Positions 16,246 through 26,578 of a stretch of 64,000 nucleotides of DNA are shown piece by piece. The notes beneath the pieces were generated by a model. It was not told the origin of the DNA, did not search any database, and saw nothing but the letters and a program-made list of their open reading frames with translations. The DNA lies in contig NZ_CP048795.1 in NCBI RefSeq assembly GCF_011006175.1, forward strand, positions 1,104,491 to 1,168,490, read 5' to 3'. The translations under genes were made by a program, and so were the position numbers. The first letter of the stretch is position 1. Every line of letters begins with the position of its first letter. Source of the DNA: Hydrogenobacter sp. T-8. GTDB lineage: Bacteria > Aquificota > Aquificia > Aquificales > Aquificaceae.

Positions 16246-17188
16246 TACATATATCTCCATAGTTATACCTGCCTACAACGAAGAAGACAACATACCCATA
16301 CTCTATGAAAAGCTAAAAGGAGTTCTTGAAAGGCTTGGAAGAGAGTATGAGATTATTTTTGTGGATGATGGTTCTGTAGACAGGACTTGGGAAAGGCTAA
16401 AAGATATAGCGGAAAAAGACCAAAGAGTAAAGCTAATACGCTTTAGGAAAAACTACGGACAGACCGCTGCCATGTATGCGGGCTTTCAGCACGTTAGCGG
16501 AGAGGTAGTCATAACCATGGATGCAGACCTTCAAAATGACCCAGAGGACATTCCCATGCTCCTGCAAAAGCTGGAAGAGGGCTACGACATAGTAAGCGGG
16601 TGGCGAAAAGACAGAAAAGACCCCTTCCTCTCCAGAAAGCTCCCCTCTATGATAGCTAATTGGATAATCTCAAAGGTAACTGGTGTGGAGCTTCATGACT
16701 ACGGATGCACTTTAAAGGCTTACAGGGCGGACATAATAAAAAGGCTTGAGCTATACGGAGACATGCATAGGTTTCTGCCTGCACTTACAAAAAGGCTTGG
16801 AGCGAAGATAACAGAAATTCCAGTAAGGCATCATCCAAGATTGTATGGAAAGTCAAAGTATGGTATTGGTAGGACTGTAAGGGTTATTCTTGATATTTTC
16901 TTAGTAAAGTTTCTCAACGAATACATAAACAAGCCCATGTATGTGTTTGGCACGGTGGGCTTTGCCCTTTTGAGCCTTGGATTGCTTATGCTTTTCTACC
17001 TTGTTTTCATAAAGCTCTTTCTTGACGAGGAGATTGGAAGAAGACCTCTGCTTATACTGAGCGTCCTCTTTACCCTTGCGGGCATACAGCTTCTTTCCAC
17101 CGGCATAATAGCGGAGCTTCTTGTGAGGATATACTACAGAACAAAGGAAGATAAACCCTTTGTAGTGGAAGAAAAGGTCAATCTTTAA
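16235..17188 (+). CDS. GT2 glycosyltransferase with two C-terminal membrane helices (DPM1/GtrB-like)
   Basis: Likely moves a sugar from a nucleotide donor to a polyprenyl phosphate at the cytoplasmic membrane face. The GT-A domain (about 1-225) has SIVIPAYNEEDNI, EIIFVDDGSVDRTW, RKNYGQTAAMYAGF and TMDADLQNDPED with the metal-binding DXD-type motif. Two hydrophobic segments follow (about 235-260 and 270-295), the normal topology of ArnC/GtrB-type enzymes. The start lies within the end of yaaA (11 bp overlap). Confidence 0.9.
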   Translation: MKSDTYISIVIPAYNEEDNIPILYEKLKGVLERLGREYEIIFVDDGSVDRTWERLKDIAEKDQRVKLIRFRKNYGQTAAMYAGFQHVSGEVVITMDADLQNDPEDIPMLLQKLEEGYDIVSGWRKDRKDPFLSRKLPSMIANWIISKVTGVELHDYGCTLKAYRADIIKRLELYGDMHRFLPALTKRLGAKITEIPVRHHPRLYGKSKYGIGRTVRVILDIFLVKFLNEYINKPMYVFGTVGFALLSLGLLMLFYLVFIKLFLDEEIGRRPLLILSVLFTLAGIQLLSTGIIAELLVRIYYRTKEDKPFVVEEKVNL

Positions 17189-17253
17189 ACAAAAACCTAT
17201 GACCACCTTCATTGAAGCCTTTTCATATTTATGCTTAACTAATAATTAACACC

Positions 17254-18162
17254 ATGAAAAACATTGATATTGACCTAAGATTGCTTGAGCTCTTCTGTTG
17301 TGTATATGAGAAGGGTAGCCTATCTGAAAGCTCTAACTGTCTACACCTCTCTCAGTCCACTATAAGTTTCCATATGCATCAGCTTGAAAAGTCCATAGGA
17401 CTAAAGCTCTTTTATCGCAAGGGAAGGAGGCTCCTGCCCACAAGCAACGCCCACATGCTCTATCCCTACGCAAGAAAATTGCTTGAGCTAAAGCTCTCTG
17501 TGATAGAAGAGATAAGGCTTCTGACGGGTTCTTACAAGGGCTACATAAAAATAGGAGCAAGCTCCATACCGGGAAGCTACCTACTTCCACATTTTATAAG
17601 CAGGTATCTTAACAAAAACCCAAGCACCCAAATAGACCTGATAGTGGAGGATTCGGAGATAGTGCTCAGTAGGCTTGAAGCTGGGGAAGTAGACATAGGC
17701 TTTACAGGCTTTGTTCAGCAAGACAGAAGGATGGTAATAAGGGAGGTTTGGGAGGACAGCATACTTTTTGTCGGTGGCAAGGATGTGAAGGATTGGCTTA
17801 CCTTAGAAGAGCTTACCAAGATGCCCTTTGTTCTGAGGGAGGAGACCTCGGGCACAAGGAAGTTTGTGGAAGGCTTTTTGAACTCTGTGGGGGTGGATGT
17901 GAGAAGCCTAAATGTGGTTCTTGTAGTGAACAAGAATGAGGTCATATTGGACGTATTAAAAAACATAAGGGCGGTTTCCTACCTCTCTTCCCATGTGCTG
18001 AAAGGGTCTGATGCGTCCGAAATACGTGTCCTAAGGGTTCAGGGTTTGGAAATACCTAAGAGGAAGTTCTACATGGTCTATAGCAAGGACAGACCACAGA
18101 GCCCGGCGGTTAAGAACTTTCTTGAGGAGTTCAGTAAATTCCTACAAGAGGTAAGCGTCTAA
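17254..18162 (+). CDS. LysR-family transcriptional regulator
   Basis: The 302-residue protein has an N-terminal winged helix ([46 protein letters not shown]) and a substrate-binding domain starting [19 protein letters not shown], the pattern of CysB/CbbR-like LysR proteins. The effector is unknown. The 65-bp gap upstream holds an AT-rich sequence with TTAA repeats close to the ATG that could be its own operator. It ends 4 bp into the convergent mtnP gene, so it does not point at an adjacent target operon. Confidence 0.92.
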   Translation: MKNIDIDLRLLELFCCVYEKGSLSESSNCLHLSQSTISFHMHQLEKSIGLKLFYRKGRRLLPTSNAHMLYPYARKLLELKLSVIEEIRLLTGSYKGYIKIGASSIPGSYLLPHFISRYLNKNPSTQIDLIVEDSEIVLSRLEAGEVDIGFTGFVQQDRRMVIREVWEDSILFVGGKDVKDWLTLEELTKMPFVLREETSGTRKFVEGFLNSVGVDVRSLNVVLVVNKNEVILDVLKNIRAVSYLSSHVLKGSDASEIRVLRVQGLEIPKRKFYMVYSKDRPQSPAVKNFLEEFSKFLQEVSV

Positions 18163-18992
18163 ACTTCCGCACCCTCCAGTATGCGGTCGCAACCGCAGGT
18201 TCTATTCTCTGGTAGTCTCTTTATAAACTCAACTATCAACTTGCCTATTTCTTGCTCTTTTTCTTTCATAAGACTTATAACCTCATCGCTGGTTAACCTG
18301 TAGCCCGCTATACCTGCTGCAGGGTTTGCCACTATGCATATGCTTGCATAACACATGGTGAGCTCCCTTGCAAGGACCACCTCGGGATAGCCTGTCATAC
18401 CTACCACATCACCACCGAGCCTCTCTATAGCCCTTATCTCCGCTGGTGTTTCAAACCTTGGACCCTCTGTGCAGGCGTAAACGCCAGAGGGATGGTAGGT
18501 AAGTTTTAGGTCCTCTAAAACTTCAAAGAGAAGGTTTCTCATCTGAGGGCAGTATAGTTGGCTTGCGTCTATGTGAACTACCTTTCCTTCTTTCAATAGT
18601 TTGGCTACCTTGTCATCACCATCCACAGGTAGAGAAAACTTACCTTCATAAAAGGTGTCTTTTCTGTTTTTTGTGAGGTCAAGAAGGTCATCAATCACCA
18701 CAAAATCTCCTGCTTTAAAGGTTTTGTTTATACCACCGACCGCAGACACAGCCAAAATTCTCTTTACACCAAGCTCCCTCAAAGCCCAGAGGTTCGCTCT
18801 ATATGGCACAAGGTGAGGAGGGTATACGTGCCCTTCACCGTGCCTTGAGATGAAGGCGAGCTCCCTATCTCCTACTCTGACTATTACCACTTCAGAGGAA
18901 GGTTCACCAAAAGGCGTCCTTACTCTAAGTTTTTTCACTATTTCAAAGCCTTCAAGTTTATAAAGTCCACTGCCACCTATTACACCTATCAT
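18159..18992 (-). CDS. mtnP: S-methyl-5'-thioadenosine phosphorylase
   Basis: Splits methylthioadenosine (from polyamine synthesis) into adenine and methylthioribose-1-phosphate. [10 protein letters not shown] at the start, [48 protein letters not shown] and [15 protein letters not shown] are the PNP/MTAP family motifs. I use the ATG at 18992, which overlaps the nth stop as ATGA, rather than the frame's first ATG at 19010 inside nth. This gives 277 residues. Some homologues prefer methylthioinosine or other nucleosides. Confidence 0.92.
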   Translation of the reverse strand: MIGVIGGSGLYKLEGFEIVKKLRVRTPFGEPSSEVVIVRVGDRELAFISRHGEGHVYPPHLVPYRANLWALRELGVKRILAVSAVGGINKTFKAGDFVVIDDLLDLTKNRKDTFYEGKFSLPVDGDDKVAKLLKEGKVVHIDASQLYCPQMRNLLFEVLEDLKLTYHPSGVYACTEGPRFETPAEIRAIERLGGDVVGMTGYPEVVLARELTMCYASICIVANPAAGIAGYRLTSDEVISLMKEKEQEIGKLIVEFIKRLPENRTCGCDRILEGAEV

Positions 18993-19603
18993 AGCTCCCT
19001 CGAAGGACAAAGGTCATAAAGAGGACACTCATGGTGTTTAGGCTTTTGTGCGGTGCATATATACCTTCCAAGAAGAACAAGGAGGTTAGAGAATTTCCCC
19101 CACTGTTCCCTTGGGACTATTTTCATTAGGTCTTTTTCTATCTTTTCAGGTTTTTTCTCCTTTGTTAGACCCAGTCTTTGACTAACCCTTGACACATGCG
19201 TATCTACCGCAATGCCTTCGTTCTTTCCAAAGGCGTTGTATAGGATAATGTTGGCACTTTTTCTGCCTATTCCAGGCAGGCTTGTGAGAGCTTCCATACT
19301 GTCTGGAACTTGTCCTCCAAACCTTTCCACTATATGCTGACAGGCGGACTTTATAAACTTTGCCTTGTTTTTATAGTAGTTTATGGAGCTTATATCCCTT
19401 TCTAACTCCTCTAAGGGTGCTTTAAGATAGTCTTCACAGCTTCTATATTTCTTAAATAATTTCTCGGTCAGTTGATTTACCTTTTTGTCTGTTGACTGTG
19501 CTGCAAGTATGACGGCCACCAGTAGCTCAAGCGGGTTTGAAAAGTTTAGTTCAAGTCTATCTGGAAACACCTTATCAAGCCTTAAAAGGATTTCCTGCAC
19601 CAT
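18989..19603 (-). CDS. nth: Endonuclease III with a Cys-to-His change in the [4Fe-4S] loop
   Basis: DNA glycosylase/AP lyase for oxidised pyrimidines. The helix-hairpin-helix [16 protein letters not shown] with the catalytic Lys, and the catalytic Asp in [17 protein letters not shown], are present, so the enzyme should be active. The C-terminal cluster loop normally reads C-x6-C-x2-C-x5-C; here it is Cys183, His190, Cys193, Cys199, so the second ligand is His. I checked this against the codons (CAC at that position). Length 204 is normal. It is coupled to mtnP by an ATGA overlap. Confidence 0.95.
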   Translation of the reverse strand: MVQEILLRLDKVFPDRLELNFSNPLELLVAVILAAQSTDKKVNQLTEKLFKKYRSCEDYLKAPLEELERDISSINYYKNKAKFIKSACQHIVERFGGQVPDSMEALTSLPGIGRKSANIILYNAFGKNEGIAVDTHVSRVSQRLGLTKEKKPEKIEKDLMKIVPREQWGKFSNLLVLLGRYICTAQKPKHHECPLYDLCPSREL

Positions 19604-19605
19604 TT

Positions 19606-19883
19606 TAGGTCTGATAGAATTATATCACGAGGGTTTACTTGGATGCACCTATGGTGTCAAGAATAGGCTCTATTTTGAAAAGGTTCTAAAGGAAAAGGTA
19701 AGTAGATACAAGATGTTTGGCGTGCCTCGTTTAGTAGATGGGGTTGAGAAAAAGGAAGAGCTTGAGTTTTTCCTTGAGCTTGACGTGGACTTCATTCAAG
19801 GCTTTATATTTTCCAAGCCAGAGCCTTATCCCAAAATAAGACAGATAGAGGAGTTGGCATATAATAGTATTTCGTCCTATTAA
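19606..19883 (+). pseudogene. Relic of an EAL-domain (c-di-GMP phosphodiesterase) gene
   Basis: The stretch between nth and metE encodes RLVDGVEKKEELEFFLELDVDFIQGFIFSKPEPYP, which matches the C-terminal end of EAL domains (typical: AEGVE..EQL..L..LGCDYVQGYLFSKP). The catalytic part of the domain is missing and no good start codon exists upstream; the first in-frame ATG is at 19713. The preceding GVKNRLYFEKVLKE faintly resembles the start of a GGDEF domain (NR..FE..L), which would suggest an internally deleted GGDEF-EAL gene, but that is a guess. Confidence 0.55.
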
Positions 19884-19900
19884 AGTAGGAGGTATTTGGC

Positions 19901-22177
19901 ATGAAAACTCTTGCCTATGGCTTCCCAAAGCTTGGAGAGAAAAGGGAGTTCAAAAGCCTTCTTGAAAACTTCTGGAAGGGCAAGATATCAGAGCAGGATT
20001 TCATAGATGGCATGAACTCTTTGAGGGATTGGATTGCTGGGCTCTACAGCCAGTATGTAGACCTTTTTCCTTCTGGAGACCTTTCTTACTATGACTTTAT
20101 GTTGGATATGTCCATAACCCTTGGTGCAATTCCCAGAAGGTTTGGAGAATACAAGGGTCTTGAGACCTACTTCCAGATGGCACGGGGCGGTCAGGCTCTT
20201 GAGATGACAAAATACTTCAATACCAACTATCACTACCTTGTTCCAGAGCTTGAGGGCAAAAACTTTAGGCTTTTCAAAAACATACCCCTTGAGGAATACT
20301 CATATTTAAAGGACAAAGGATACGAGGCTTTTCCAAAGGTAATAGCACCCTACACTTTCCTTAAGCTTTCAAAGGTCTTGAAAAGGTCTTCTCTGTCAGA
20401 TTTGCCTCTTTATGAGCTTTCAAAGTTGGAAGGTCAAAAGGACTTTGAGGAATATCTCAATGCGGTGTTTCCAGCTTACGAAGAGTTGCTCAAGGCACTA
20501 AGTTCTGCGGGTGCACAGGTGGTGATAATGGAAGACCCTGCTTTGTGTCTTGATATGCAAGATTGGGAGTGGGACCTGGTGCATGAGACCTATGCTTGCT
20601 TGAGCAAGTATGTAGACCTTTATGTGATAACCTACTATGACAGCGTTTCTAACTACAAGAGGTTTGTGGAACTTCCTGTCAAGGCTCTTGGTTTTGACTT
20701 AGTTTCCAACAGAGAAAACCTTGAAAATCTAAGAAAGGAAGGCTTTCCAGAGGATAAGGTTTTAATAGCGGGCATTATAAACGGCAGGAATGTGTGGAAG
20801 GCAAACCTCAGAGAAAAGCTAAACCTTGTGGAGGAGCTTGCCAAACTTAGCAAAGAGCTTATTGTTTCCAACTCTTGCCCCCTTTTCCATCTGCCTGTGA
20901 GCGTAGAGCCAGAGGATAGCCTGCAGGAGGGTCTAAAGGAAAGGCTTTCTTTCGCAAAGGAAAAGCTAAGAGAGCTCCACACCATAAAGAAGGCTCTGCA
21001 AGGAGACCAAGATGCGATAAGAGAAGTGGAACACTCAGAAAAGCTCTCTACGCAGGCTTTTGGTGTAAGAGAGGAAGTAAGAAGATGGGTCGCATCCCTT
21101 ACCGCCTCGGACTTTGAGAGGGATGTGCCATATGCGGAAAGGATAAGGCTACAGCAAGACCTCTTGAAACTTCCTCTTCTTCCCACCACTACCATTGGCT
21201 CTTTCCCACAGACAGAGGAGGTGAGGAAAACAAGGACTGCATACACCTCTGGGAAAATAACAGAGGAGGAATACAAGGACTTTATAAGGAAACAGATAGA
21301 GCATGTGATAAGGGTTCAAGAGGAGATAGGGCTTGATGTTTTGGTGCATGGTGAGTTTGAAAGGACGGATATGGTGGAGTTCTTCGCTCAGAGGTTAGAA
21401 GGTATTGCGGTCACAAAGCACGGATGGGTGCTCTCTTACGGCTCAAGGGTTTATAGACCACCCATAATATATGGCGATGTTTACAGACCTGAGCCTATGA
21501 CGGTAGAGGAGATTAGCTACGCACAGTCTCTCACGGAAAAGCCTGTAAAGGGTATGCTCACAGGTCCTGTAACCATACTAAACTGGAGCTTCTACAGAGA
21601 AGACATAAGCAAGAGAGAAATAGCCTATCAGATAGCTCTGGCACTGCTTGAGGAGGTCAAAGACCTTGAAAGGGCTGGCATAAAGATAATTCAGATAGAC
21701 GAGCCTGCTTTTAGGGAAGGTGCACCTCTCAAGAGAAGGGACTGGGAGGAATACTTTGACTGGGCGGTAAAAGCCTTTAGGCTGTGTTCCAAGGCTCAAC
21801 CACAAACTCAGATACACACCCACATGTGCTACAGCGAATTTAACGAGGTTTTGGATTATATATATCAGATGGACTTTGATGTAATCTCCATAGAGGCTTC
21901 ACGGAGTAAGGGCGAGATAATTTCTGCCTTTGAAAACTTCAAGGGTTGGGACAGGCACATAGGCATAGGCGTTTATGACATACACTCTCCTGCCATTCCT
22001 ACAAAGGAGCAGATGAGAGCTGTCTTGGAAAGGGCTATGAAGGTTCTGCCAGTGGAGATACTGTGGGTAAACCCCGACTGTGGTCTAAAGACCAGAAGAT
22101 GGGAAGAGGTCATTCCATCCTTGAAGAACATGGTAGAGACCGCACAGGAGCTTAGAAAAGAGCTGGTTCAGGCATGA
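19901..22177 (+). CDS. metE: Cobalamin-independent methionine synthase
   Basis: Transfers the methyl group of 5-methyltetrahydropteroyltri-glutamate to homocysteine. The 758-residue length fits the two-barrel enzyme. The N-terminal half begins with [13 protein letters not shown]; the C-terminal barrel has [45 protein letters not shown], and the zinc ligands in [11 protein letters not shown] and [11 protein letters not shown] strong ribosome-binding site (TAGGAGGT) precedes the ATG. The stop overlaps the tkt start as ATGA. No SAM riboswitch is recognised upstream. Confidence 0.97.
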   Translation: MKTLAYGFPKLGEKREFKSLLENFWKGKISEQDFIDGMNSLRDWIAGLYSQYVDLFPSGDLSYYDFMLDMSITLGAIPRRFGEYKGLETYFQMARGGQALEMTKYFNTNYHYLVPELEGKNFRLFKNIPLEEYSYLKDKGYEAFPKVIAPYTFLKLSKVLKRSSLSDLPLYELSKLEGQKDFEEYLNAVFPAYEELLKALSSAGAQVVIMEDPALCLDMQDWEWDLVHETYACLSKYVDLYVITYYDSVSNYKRFVELPVKALGFDLVSNRENLENLRKEGFPEDKVLIAGIINGRNVWKANLREKLNLVEELAKLSKELIVSNSCPLFHLPVSVEPEDSLQEGLKERLSFAKEKLRELHTIKKALQGDQDAIREVEHSEKLSTQAFGVREEVRRWVASLTASDFERDVPYAERIRLQQDLLKLPLLPTTTIGSFPQTEEVRKTRTAYTSGKITEEEYKDFIRKQIEHVIRVQEEIGLDVLVHGEFERTDMVEFFAQRLEGIAVTKHGWVLSYGSRVYRPPIIYGDVYRPEPMTVEEISYAQSLTEKPVKGMLTGPVTILNWSFYREDISKREIAYQIALALLEEVKDLERAGIKIIQIDEPAFREGAPLKRRDWEEYFDWAVKAFRLCSKAQPQTQIHTHMCYSEFNEVLDYIYQMDFDVISIEASRSKGEIISAFENFKGWDRHIGIGVYDIHSPAIPTKEQMRAVLERAMKVLPVEILWVNPDCGLKTRRWEEVIPSLKNMVETAQELRKELVQA

Positions 22178-24159
22178 GTAGTAGGGATGGGATTCTTATA
22201 AACACCATAAGGTTTCTAAGTGTAGACCAAGTAGAAAGGGCAAAGTCGGGACATCCCGGCATGCCTCTTGGTGCAAGCCACATAGCTTATCTTATCTTTG
22301 ACCGTTTTCTACGCTTTAATCCCCAAAACCCAAACTGGATAAACAGAGACAGGTTCGTTCTATCTGCGGGTCATGCCAGTGCCATGCTTTATTCTCTCTT
22401 GTTTGTGATGGGATATGACCTTACGCTGGAAGACCTAAAGGCTTTTAGACAACTCGGTAGTAAAACTCCAGGACATCCCGAGAACTTTCTCACTCCCGGC
22501 GTGGAGGCTACCACTGGACCACTTGGTCAAGGTATAGGCAATGCGGTAGGTATGGCACTTGCAGAAAAGTATCTTGCCTCTTACTTTAACAGAGAGGGCT
22601 TTCCTATAATAGACCACTATACCTTTGCACTGGTAAGCGACGGAGACCTTATGGAGGGTATATCCTGCGAAGTGGGAGAGCTTGCGGGACACTGGAAACT
22701 CCACAAGCTCATAGTAATCTGGGACAACAATAAGGTTTCCATAGATGGACCCACATCCCTTGCTTGGTCTGAGGATGTGTGCAAGAGGTTTTCCGCTTTT
22801 GGCTGGTATGTCCAGCACATAGAGGATGGCTACAACCTTGAGGAGCTTGAGAGGGCTATAAGGAATGCCCTTTCTCAAAAGGAGAAACCTTCCTTTATCT
22901 CAGTCAGAACGCATCTTGGCTATGGCTCTCCAAAGCAGGACGATGCCAGCGTGCACGGTGCACCCTTGGGAAGGGAAAAGGCACTTGAGACGAAGAGAAA
23001 CCTCAAGTGGGTAGAAGAGGACTTTTATGTGCCAGAGGAAGCCTTAAGCTATAGAGAGGAGAAAATAAAAAGGGGCAAAGAGCTTGAGGAAGAGTGGAAC
23101 AGGCTCTTTGATGCATACGCTAAGAGCTATCCAGAGCTGGCACAAGAACTCCTTAGGGCTTTCAAAAGGGACTGGGGAGAGGAATACAGAAAGCATATCC
23201 CAGTTTTCACAGAGGCTATGGCAACCCGTCAAGCAAGCGGTAAGGTTTTAAATTTCATAGCTCCCCATATACCGACCCTCTTTGGTGGCTCTGCGGACCT
23301 ATCTGAGTCTAACAACACCTACTTGCATGGCATGGGAGACTTTTCTGCAGAAAACCCCACTGGAAGAAACCTGCACTTTGGCGTAAGAGAGCATGGAATG
23401 GGTGCCATACTTAATGGTATGGCATACCATGGTGGCATTCTGCCTTATGGTGGGACTTTTCTTATCTTTTCTGACTACATGAGACCCTCCATTAGGCTCG
23501 CCAGTATGTCCGGTTTGCAGGTAATTTATGTCTTTACCCATGATTCCATAGGGCTTGGAGAGGATGGTCCAACCCATCAACCCGTGGAACAGCTCTCTTC
23601 TCTGAGGCTCATTCCTAATCTTTGGGTTATAAGACCTGCGGATGCCAATGAGACTGCAGTAGCATGGGACATGGCAATCCAAAGAAAAGAGGGACCAACC
23701 GCACTCATACTCACAAGACAAAAGCTACCCCTAATAGACAGGTCTAAGTATCCACCAGCACAAAACATCACAAAAGGTGCTTACACACTCCTTGACTGTG
23801 AGGGTCTACCAGAGCTAATCTTAATAGCGAGTGGTTCAGAAGTCCACCCAACGCTAAGGGCTGGTGAAATGCTCTCTCAGGAAGGTCTAAAGGTAAGAGT
23901 GGTTAACATGGCGAGCTTTGAGGTCTTTGAAAGCCAAGAGGAAGAATACAAAAGGTCAATATTACCCCCGGAGGTAAGAAAAAGGGTGGCGGTAGAAGCT
24001 GGAAGAAGCCTATGCTGGCACAAGTATGTGGGACCTGAAGGTCTCGTCATAGGACTTGACACCTTTGGCAAGTCCGCACCGGGCGATGTGCTTATGGAAC
24101 ACTTTGGCTTTAGTCCAGAAAAGATAGTGAAAAGGATAAAGGAACACTTTAGCCTATGA
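22174..24159 (+). CDS. tkt: Transketolase
   Basis: Thiamine-diphosphate enzyme of the non-oxidative pentose phosphate pathway. The 661 residues carry [12 protein letters not shown], the ThDP motif [22 protein letters not shown]...WDNN, HGAPLG, the second-domain [23 protein letters not shown] and [15 protein letters not shown]. Length and order are canonical. It is ATGA-coupled to metE; why methionine synthase and transketolase share an operon is not evident. Confidence 0.97.
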   Translation: MSSRDGILINTIRFLSVDQVERAKSGHPGMPLGASHIAYLIFDRFLRFNPQNPNWINRDRFVLSAGHASAMLYSLLFVMGYDLTLEDLKAFRQLGSKTPGHPENFLTPGVEATTGPLGQGIGNAVGMALAEKYLASYFNREGFPIIDHYTFALVSDGDLMEGISCEVGELAGHWKLHKLIVIWDNNKVSIDGPTSLAWSEDVCKRFSAFGWYVQHIEDGYNLEELERAIRNALSQKEKPSFISVRTHLGYGSPKQDDASVHGAPLGREKALETKRNLKWVEEDFYVPEEALSYREEKIKRGKELEEEWNRLFDAYAKSYPELAQELLRAFKRDWGEEYRKHIPVFTEAMATRQASGKVLNFIAPHIPTLFGGSADLSESNNTYLHGMGDFSAENPTGRNLHFGVREHGMGAILNGMAYHGGILPYGGTFLIFSDYMRPSIRLASMSGLQVIYVFTHDSIGLGEDGPTHQPVEQLSSLRLIPNLWVIRPADANETAVAWDMAIQRKEGPTALILTRQKLPLIDRSKYPPAQNITKGAYTLLDCEGLPELILIASGSEVHPTLRAGEMLSQEGLKVRVVNMASFEVFESQEEEYKRSILPPEVRKRVAVEAGRSLCWHKYVGPEGLVIGLDTFGKSAPGDVLMEHFGFSPEKIVKRIKEHFSL

Positions 24160-24205
24160 TAAGTCGCATTGAAAGAAAGCCTCTGGAAGATATCTTTTTG
24201 ACACT

Positions 24206-25570
24206 ATGATAGACACGCACTGCCACCTTGACCTTTTGAAGAAGGAAGACTTGGAGGAAACCCTCCAGGACAAGGGATTGGAGTATCTTATAACGGTAGG
24301 ATACGATAAGAAAACCATAAAAAACGCCATAAGGCTCTCTGAGGAAAACCCTCATGTCTTTTGTGCGATAGGCTTTCATCCCCATGAGGCGGACAAGGTA
24401 AAGGAAGAAGACCTACTGTGGCTAAAGGAGACTGCACAAAAATATCCAAAGGTGAAAGCTCTCGGAGAGATGGGTCTGGATTTTTATAAGGACTACTCTG
24501 ATAGAAAAAAACAAGAAGAGGTCTTTAGAAAACAGATAGCCATAGCCAAGGAGCTTGGACTTCCCATTGTGGTACACTCAAGGGAGGCAGAAAGGGAAAC
24601 GGTAAGTATCTTGAGAGAAGAAAAGGCATACGAAGTGAGTGGCGTAATGCACTGTTTTACTGGCTCTTACGAATTTATGAAAGCCTGTCTTGACTTGGGC
24701 TTTTATATATCCTACTCTGGCATAATTACCTACCCCAACGCTCAAAACCTCAGAGAAGTGGTAAAGAGAACGCCTACCTACAGACTGCTTATTGAAACGG
24801 ATGCACCCTTCTTGGCACCACAGCCTGTGCGGGGCAAACCCAACAAGCCATCCTACATACGCTACACCGCAGAGGCTATGTCACAACTTATCCCCAACAG
24901 CTCCTTTGAAGACATAGAGAGGATGACCTCAGAAAACGCCAAACTTCTCTTTAACCTCTCCACCAACGGTCATAAGGAGACCATAACCTATGTAATAAAC
25001 AACAAGCTATATATAAACCTTACCAACAAGTGCAATCTCCATTGTGAGTTTTGTCAAAGGGAAAGGGAGAGAAACTTTATGGTAAAGGGCTATTGGGTTT
25101 GGGTATCCAGAGACCCCTCTGTGGAAGAGGTGATAAGGGAAATAGGAGACCCTACGAAATACGAAGAGATAGTCTTCTGTGGATACGGCGAGCCTACTTT
25201 GAGGTTTTCTGCTCTCAAGGAAATAGCCAAGTGGGTAAAGGAGAAAGGTGGTAAGGTGCGTGTAGATACCAACGGGCTCATGTTTACCTTCCTTCCAAAG
25301 GAAAAGCTAAGAGAATTAAAGGGTCTTGTGGATGTGTGGTCGGTGAGCCTTAACGCACAGGACAAGGAAACCTATAACAAAGTCTGCAGACCTGCACAAG
25401 GAGATGCCTTTGAAAAGGTTGTGGAGTTTATAAAAGAAGCTGTCAAGGAAGGCTTTGAAGTGGTTGCCACCGCCGTGGACTACGAGGGCGTGGATATGAA
25501 AAAAACCGAAGAGCTTGCAAGTTCTCTTGGGGCAAGGTTCCGAGGCAGGATTTACGAGTCCGTGGGTTAA
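24206..25570 (+). CDS. Fusion of TatD-family hydrolase and TatD-linked radical SAM protein
   Basis: Residues 1-255 are a TatD-type metal-dependent hydrolase/DNase: IDTHCHLDLL at the start, GFHPHEADKV, GEMGLDFYKDYS, VVHSREAERET and LIETDAPFLAP. Residues about 270-454 are a short radical SAM domain with CNLHCEFC (near residue 276), VFCGYGEPTLR and VDTNGL. The combination corresponds to the TatD-linked radical SAM proteins, which in other bacteria may be separate genes. The substrate of the radical SAM part is unknown. It stands alone between tkt (46 bp) and a palindrome. Confidence 0.9.
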   Translation: MIDTHCHLDLLKKEDLEETLQDKGLEYLITVGYDKKTIKNAIRLSEENPHVFCAIGFHPHEADKVKEEDLLWLKETAQKYPKVKALGEMGLDFYKDYSDRKKQEEVFRKQIAIAKELGLPIVVHSREAERETVSILREEKAYEVSGVMHCFTGSYEFMKACLDLGFYISYSGIITYPNAQNLREVVKRTPTYRLLIETDAPFLAPQPVRGKPNKPSYIRYTAEAMSQLIPNSSFEDIERMTSENAKLLFNLSTNGHKETITYVINNKLYINLTNKCNLHCEFCQRERERNFMVKGYWVWVSRDPSVEEVIREIGDPTKYEEIVFCGYGEPTLRFSALKEIAKWVKEKGGKVRVDTNGLMFTFLPKEKLRELKGLVDVWSVSLNAQDKETYNKVCRPAQGDAFEKVVEFIKEAVKEGFEVVATAVDYEGVDMKKTEELASSLGARFRGRIYESVG

Positions 25571-25575
25571 GCAGG

Positions 25576-25594
25576 GCTTATAGATTCTATAAGC
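25576..25594. promoter_or_regulatory. Perfect 9-bp inverted repeat (GCTTATAGA-T-TCTATAAGC)
   Basis: Two 9-bp arms around a single T lie 5 bp after the TatD-fusion stop and about 58 bp before the next ATG. There is no T-run behind it, so it is a poor terminator; the one-base centre suits a dimeric repressor site better. The binding protein is unknown. Confidence 0.35.
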
Positions 25595-25652
25595 ACATCT
25601 GATAAACTAAAACCACAAGAACCATGCTAAAATTAGGGAAAGGAGGGTCAGT

Positions 25653-26078
25653 ATGATTGATGCGGATATTCTCCTGCTGGCTATAGTCAACATGGCAGAG
25701 GGTGTAAAAAACCTCATAGGAGACAAGGGGGCAAAGGCGGTTATGCGCGATGCGGGCAAGCAGGCAGGACCCAAACTCTTAGAGAGCCTAATAGGGCATT
25801 TCCCCGAGACACTGCCCAAAGAAGAAGCTCTCAGACGGGCATGCATAATCCTTGAGGATCTGGGCTTTTCCAAATCCATAAGGATGGAAGATGGAAAGGT
25901 TATAGCAGAAGAGGACATCTTTACCGACGCCATAGTGGGCGAAGACCTTATCAATTCGCCTGTGGTCTACTTCTTTGCTGGACTTATAGAAGGCTTTGTT
26001 TCCTTTATGAGCGACCAAAAGGTGGTTCTTGTTCCAGAGGAGGTCCAAAGGGGTAAAATAGTATACAGGTATGCATGA
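25653..26078 (+). CDS. Hypothetical protein, weakly V4R-like
   Basis: The 141-residue protein is not firmly recognised. The pattern GAKAVMRDAGKQAGPKLLESL, then a spacer of about 55 residues, then SPVVYFFAGLIEGFVSFMSDQKVVLVPEEV recalls V4R (4-vinyl reductase) domains, where a Gly-rich helix G(L/I)xxGxxS is followed by a strand and a metal-binding C-terminus; the cysteines of that site are absent here. No signal or membrane helix. A ribosome-binding site AGGAGG precedes the ATG. It is coupled to the PAP2 gene (ATGA), so a role near lipids or small hydrophobic ligands is conceivable. Confidence 0.5.
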   Translation: MIDADILLLAIVNMAEGVKNLIGDKGAKAVMRDAGKQAGPKLLESLIGHFPETLPKEEALRRACIILEDLGFSKSIRMEDGKVIAEEDIFTDAIVGEDLINSPVVYFFAGLIEGFVSFMSDQKVVLVPEEVQRGKIVYRYA

Positions 26079-26578
26079 TAAATATAGAAAACTTTACCCT
26101 TAACCACAAACTCTTTTTCCTTATAAACCACAATAGGCATCCCCTTCTTGATGTTTTCTACAGGCACTTTTACCTTCTTGGAAAGGGTTGGTTTGGGGCT
26201 TTTGTGGGGATTGTGCTTTTTGTCTTGCATGACCCCCGCTTTGTGAAATACCTTCTTGCCATGCTATTGCAGGCTCTTGTGGTAAAAGCTCTTAAGTATA
26301 GTATAAGGGCAAAAAGACCTTCTGCAGTTCTTGAAAAGGTCTACCTTCTTGAAAGGCTTAGGCTAAAGTCCTTCCCTTCTGGAGACTCCGCCATGTCTAT
26401 GACTATAGCCTTGTGTCTCTTAAAAGGTTCTCCTCACCTTCTTAAGCCTGTGTTGTTAGCCTATCCTATACTTATAGGCTATGGTAGGGTCTATATGGGT
26501 GCTCATTTTCCCTTGGATGTGGTTGTTGGCTGGGCTATAGGTGTGGTATGTTTCCTTTTAGTCTGCGTTGGGTTTTAA
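26075..26578 (+). CDS. PAP2-family membrane phosphatase
   Basis: The 167-residue integral membrane protein carries the three PAP2 motifs: KYSIRAKRP (K-x6-R-P), FPSGDSAM (usually PSGH; here Asp replaces His) and GRVYMGAHFPLDV (SR..H..D type). Such enzymes remove phosphate from lipid A, undecaprenyl diphosphate or phosphatidylglycerol phosphate. The PSGD variant also occurs in other family members but could affect activity. It overlaps the ArnT-like glycosyltransferase gene by 31 bp, which suggests shared work on a lipid-linked envelope substrate. Confidence 0.82.
   Translation: MINIENFTLNHKLFFLINHNRHPLLDVFYRHFYLLGKGWFGAFVGIVLFVLHDPRFVKYLLAMLLQALVVKALKYSIRAKRPSAVLEKVYLLERLRLKSFPSGDSAMSMTIALCLLKGSPHLLKPVLLAYPILIGYGRVYMGAHFPLDVVVGWAIGVVCFLLVCVGF

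Noticed and set aside
16950..16967. TGGCACGG...TTTGC inside the GT2 gene as sigma-54 promoter
   Set aside because: GG-GC spacing is 15 rather than 12 and the site is inside a coding region.
20653..21276. 207-codon minus-strand frame inside metE
   Set aside because: Serine-rich composition typical of the antisense of a coding strand; metE is complete over this stretch.
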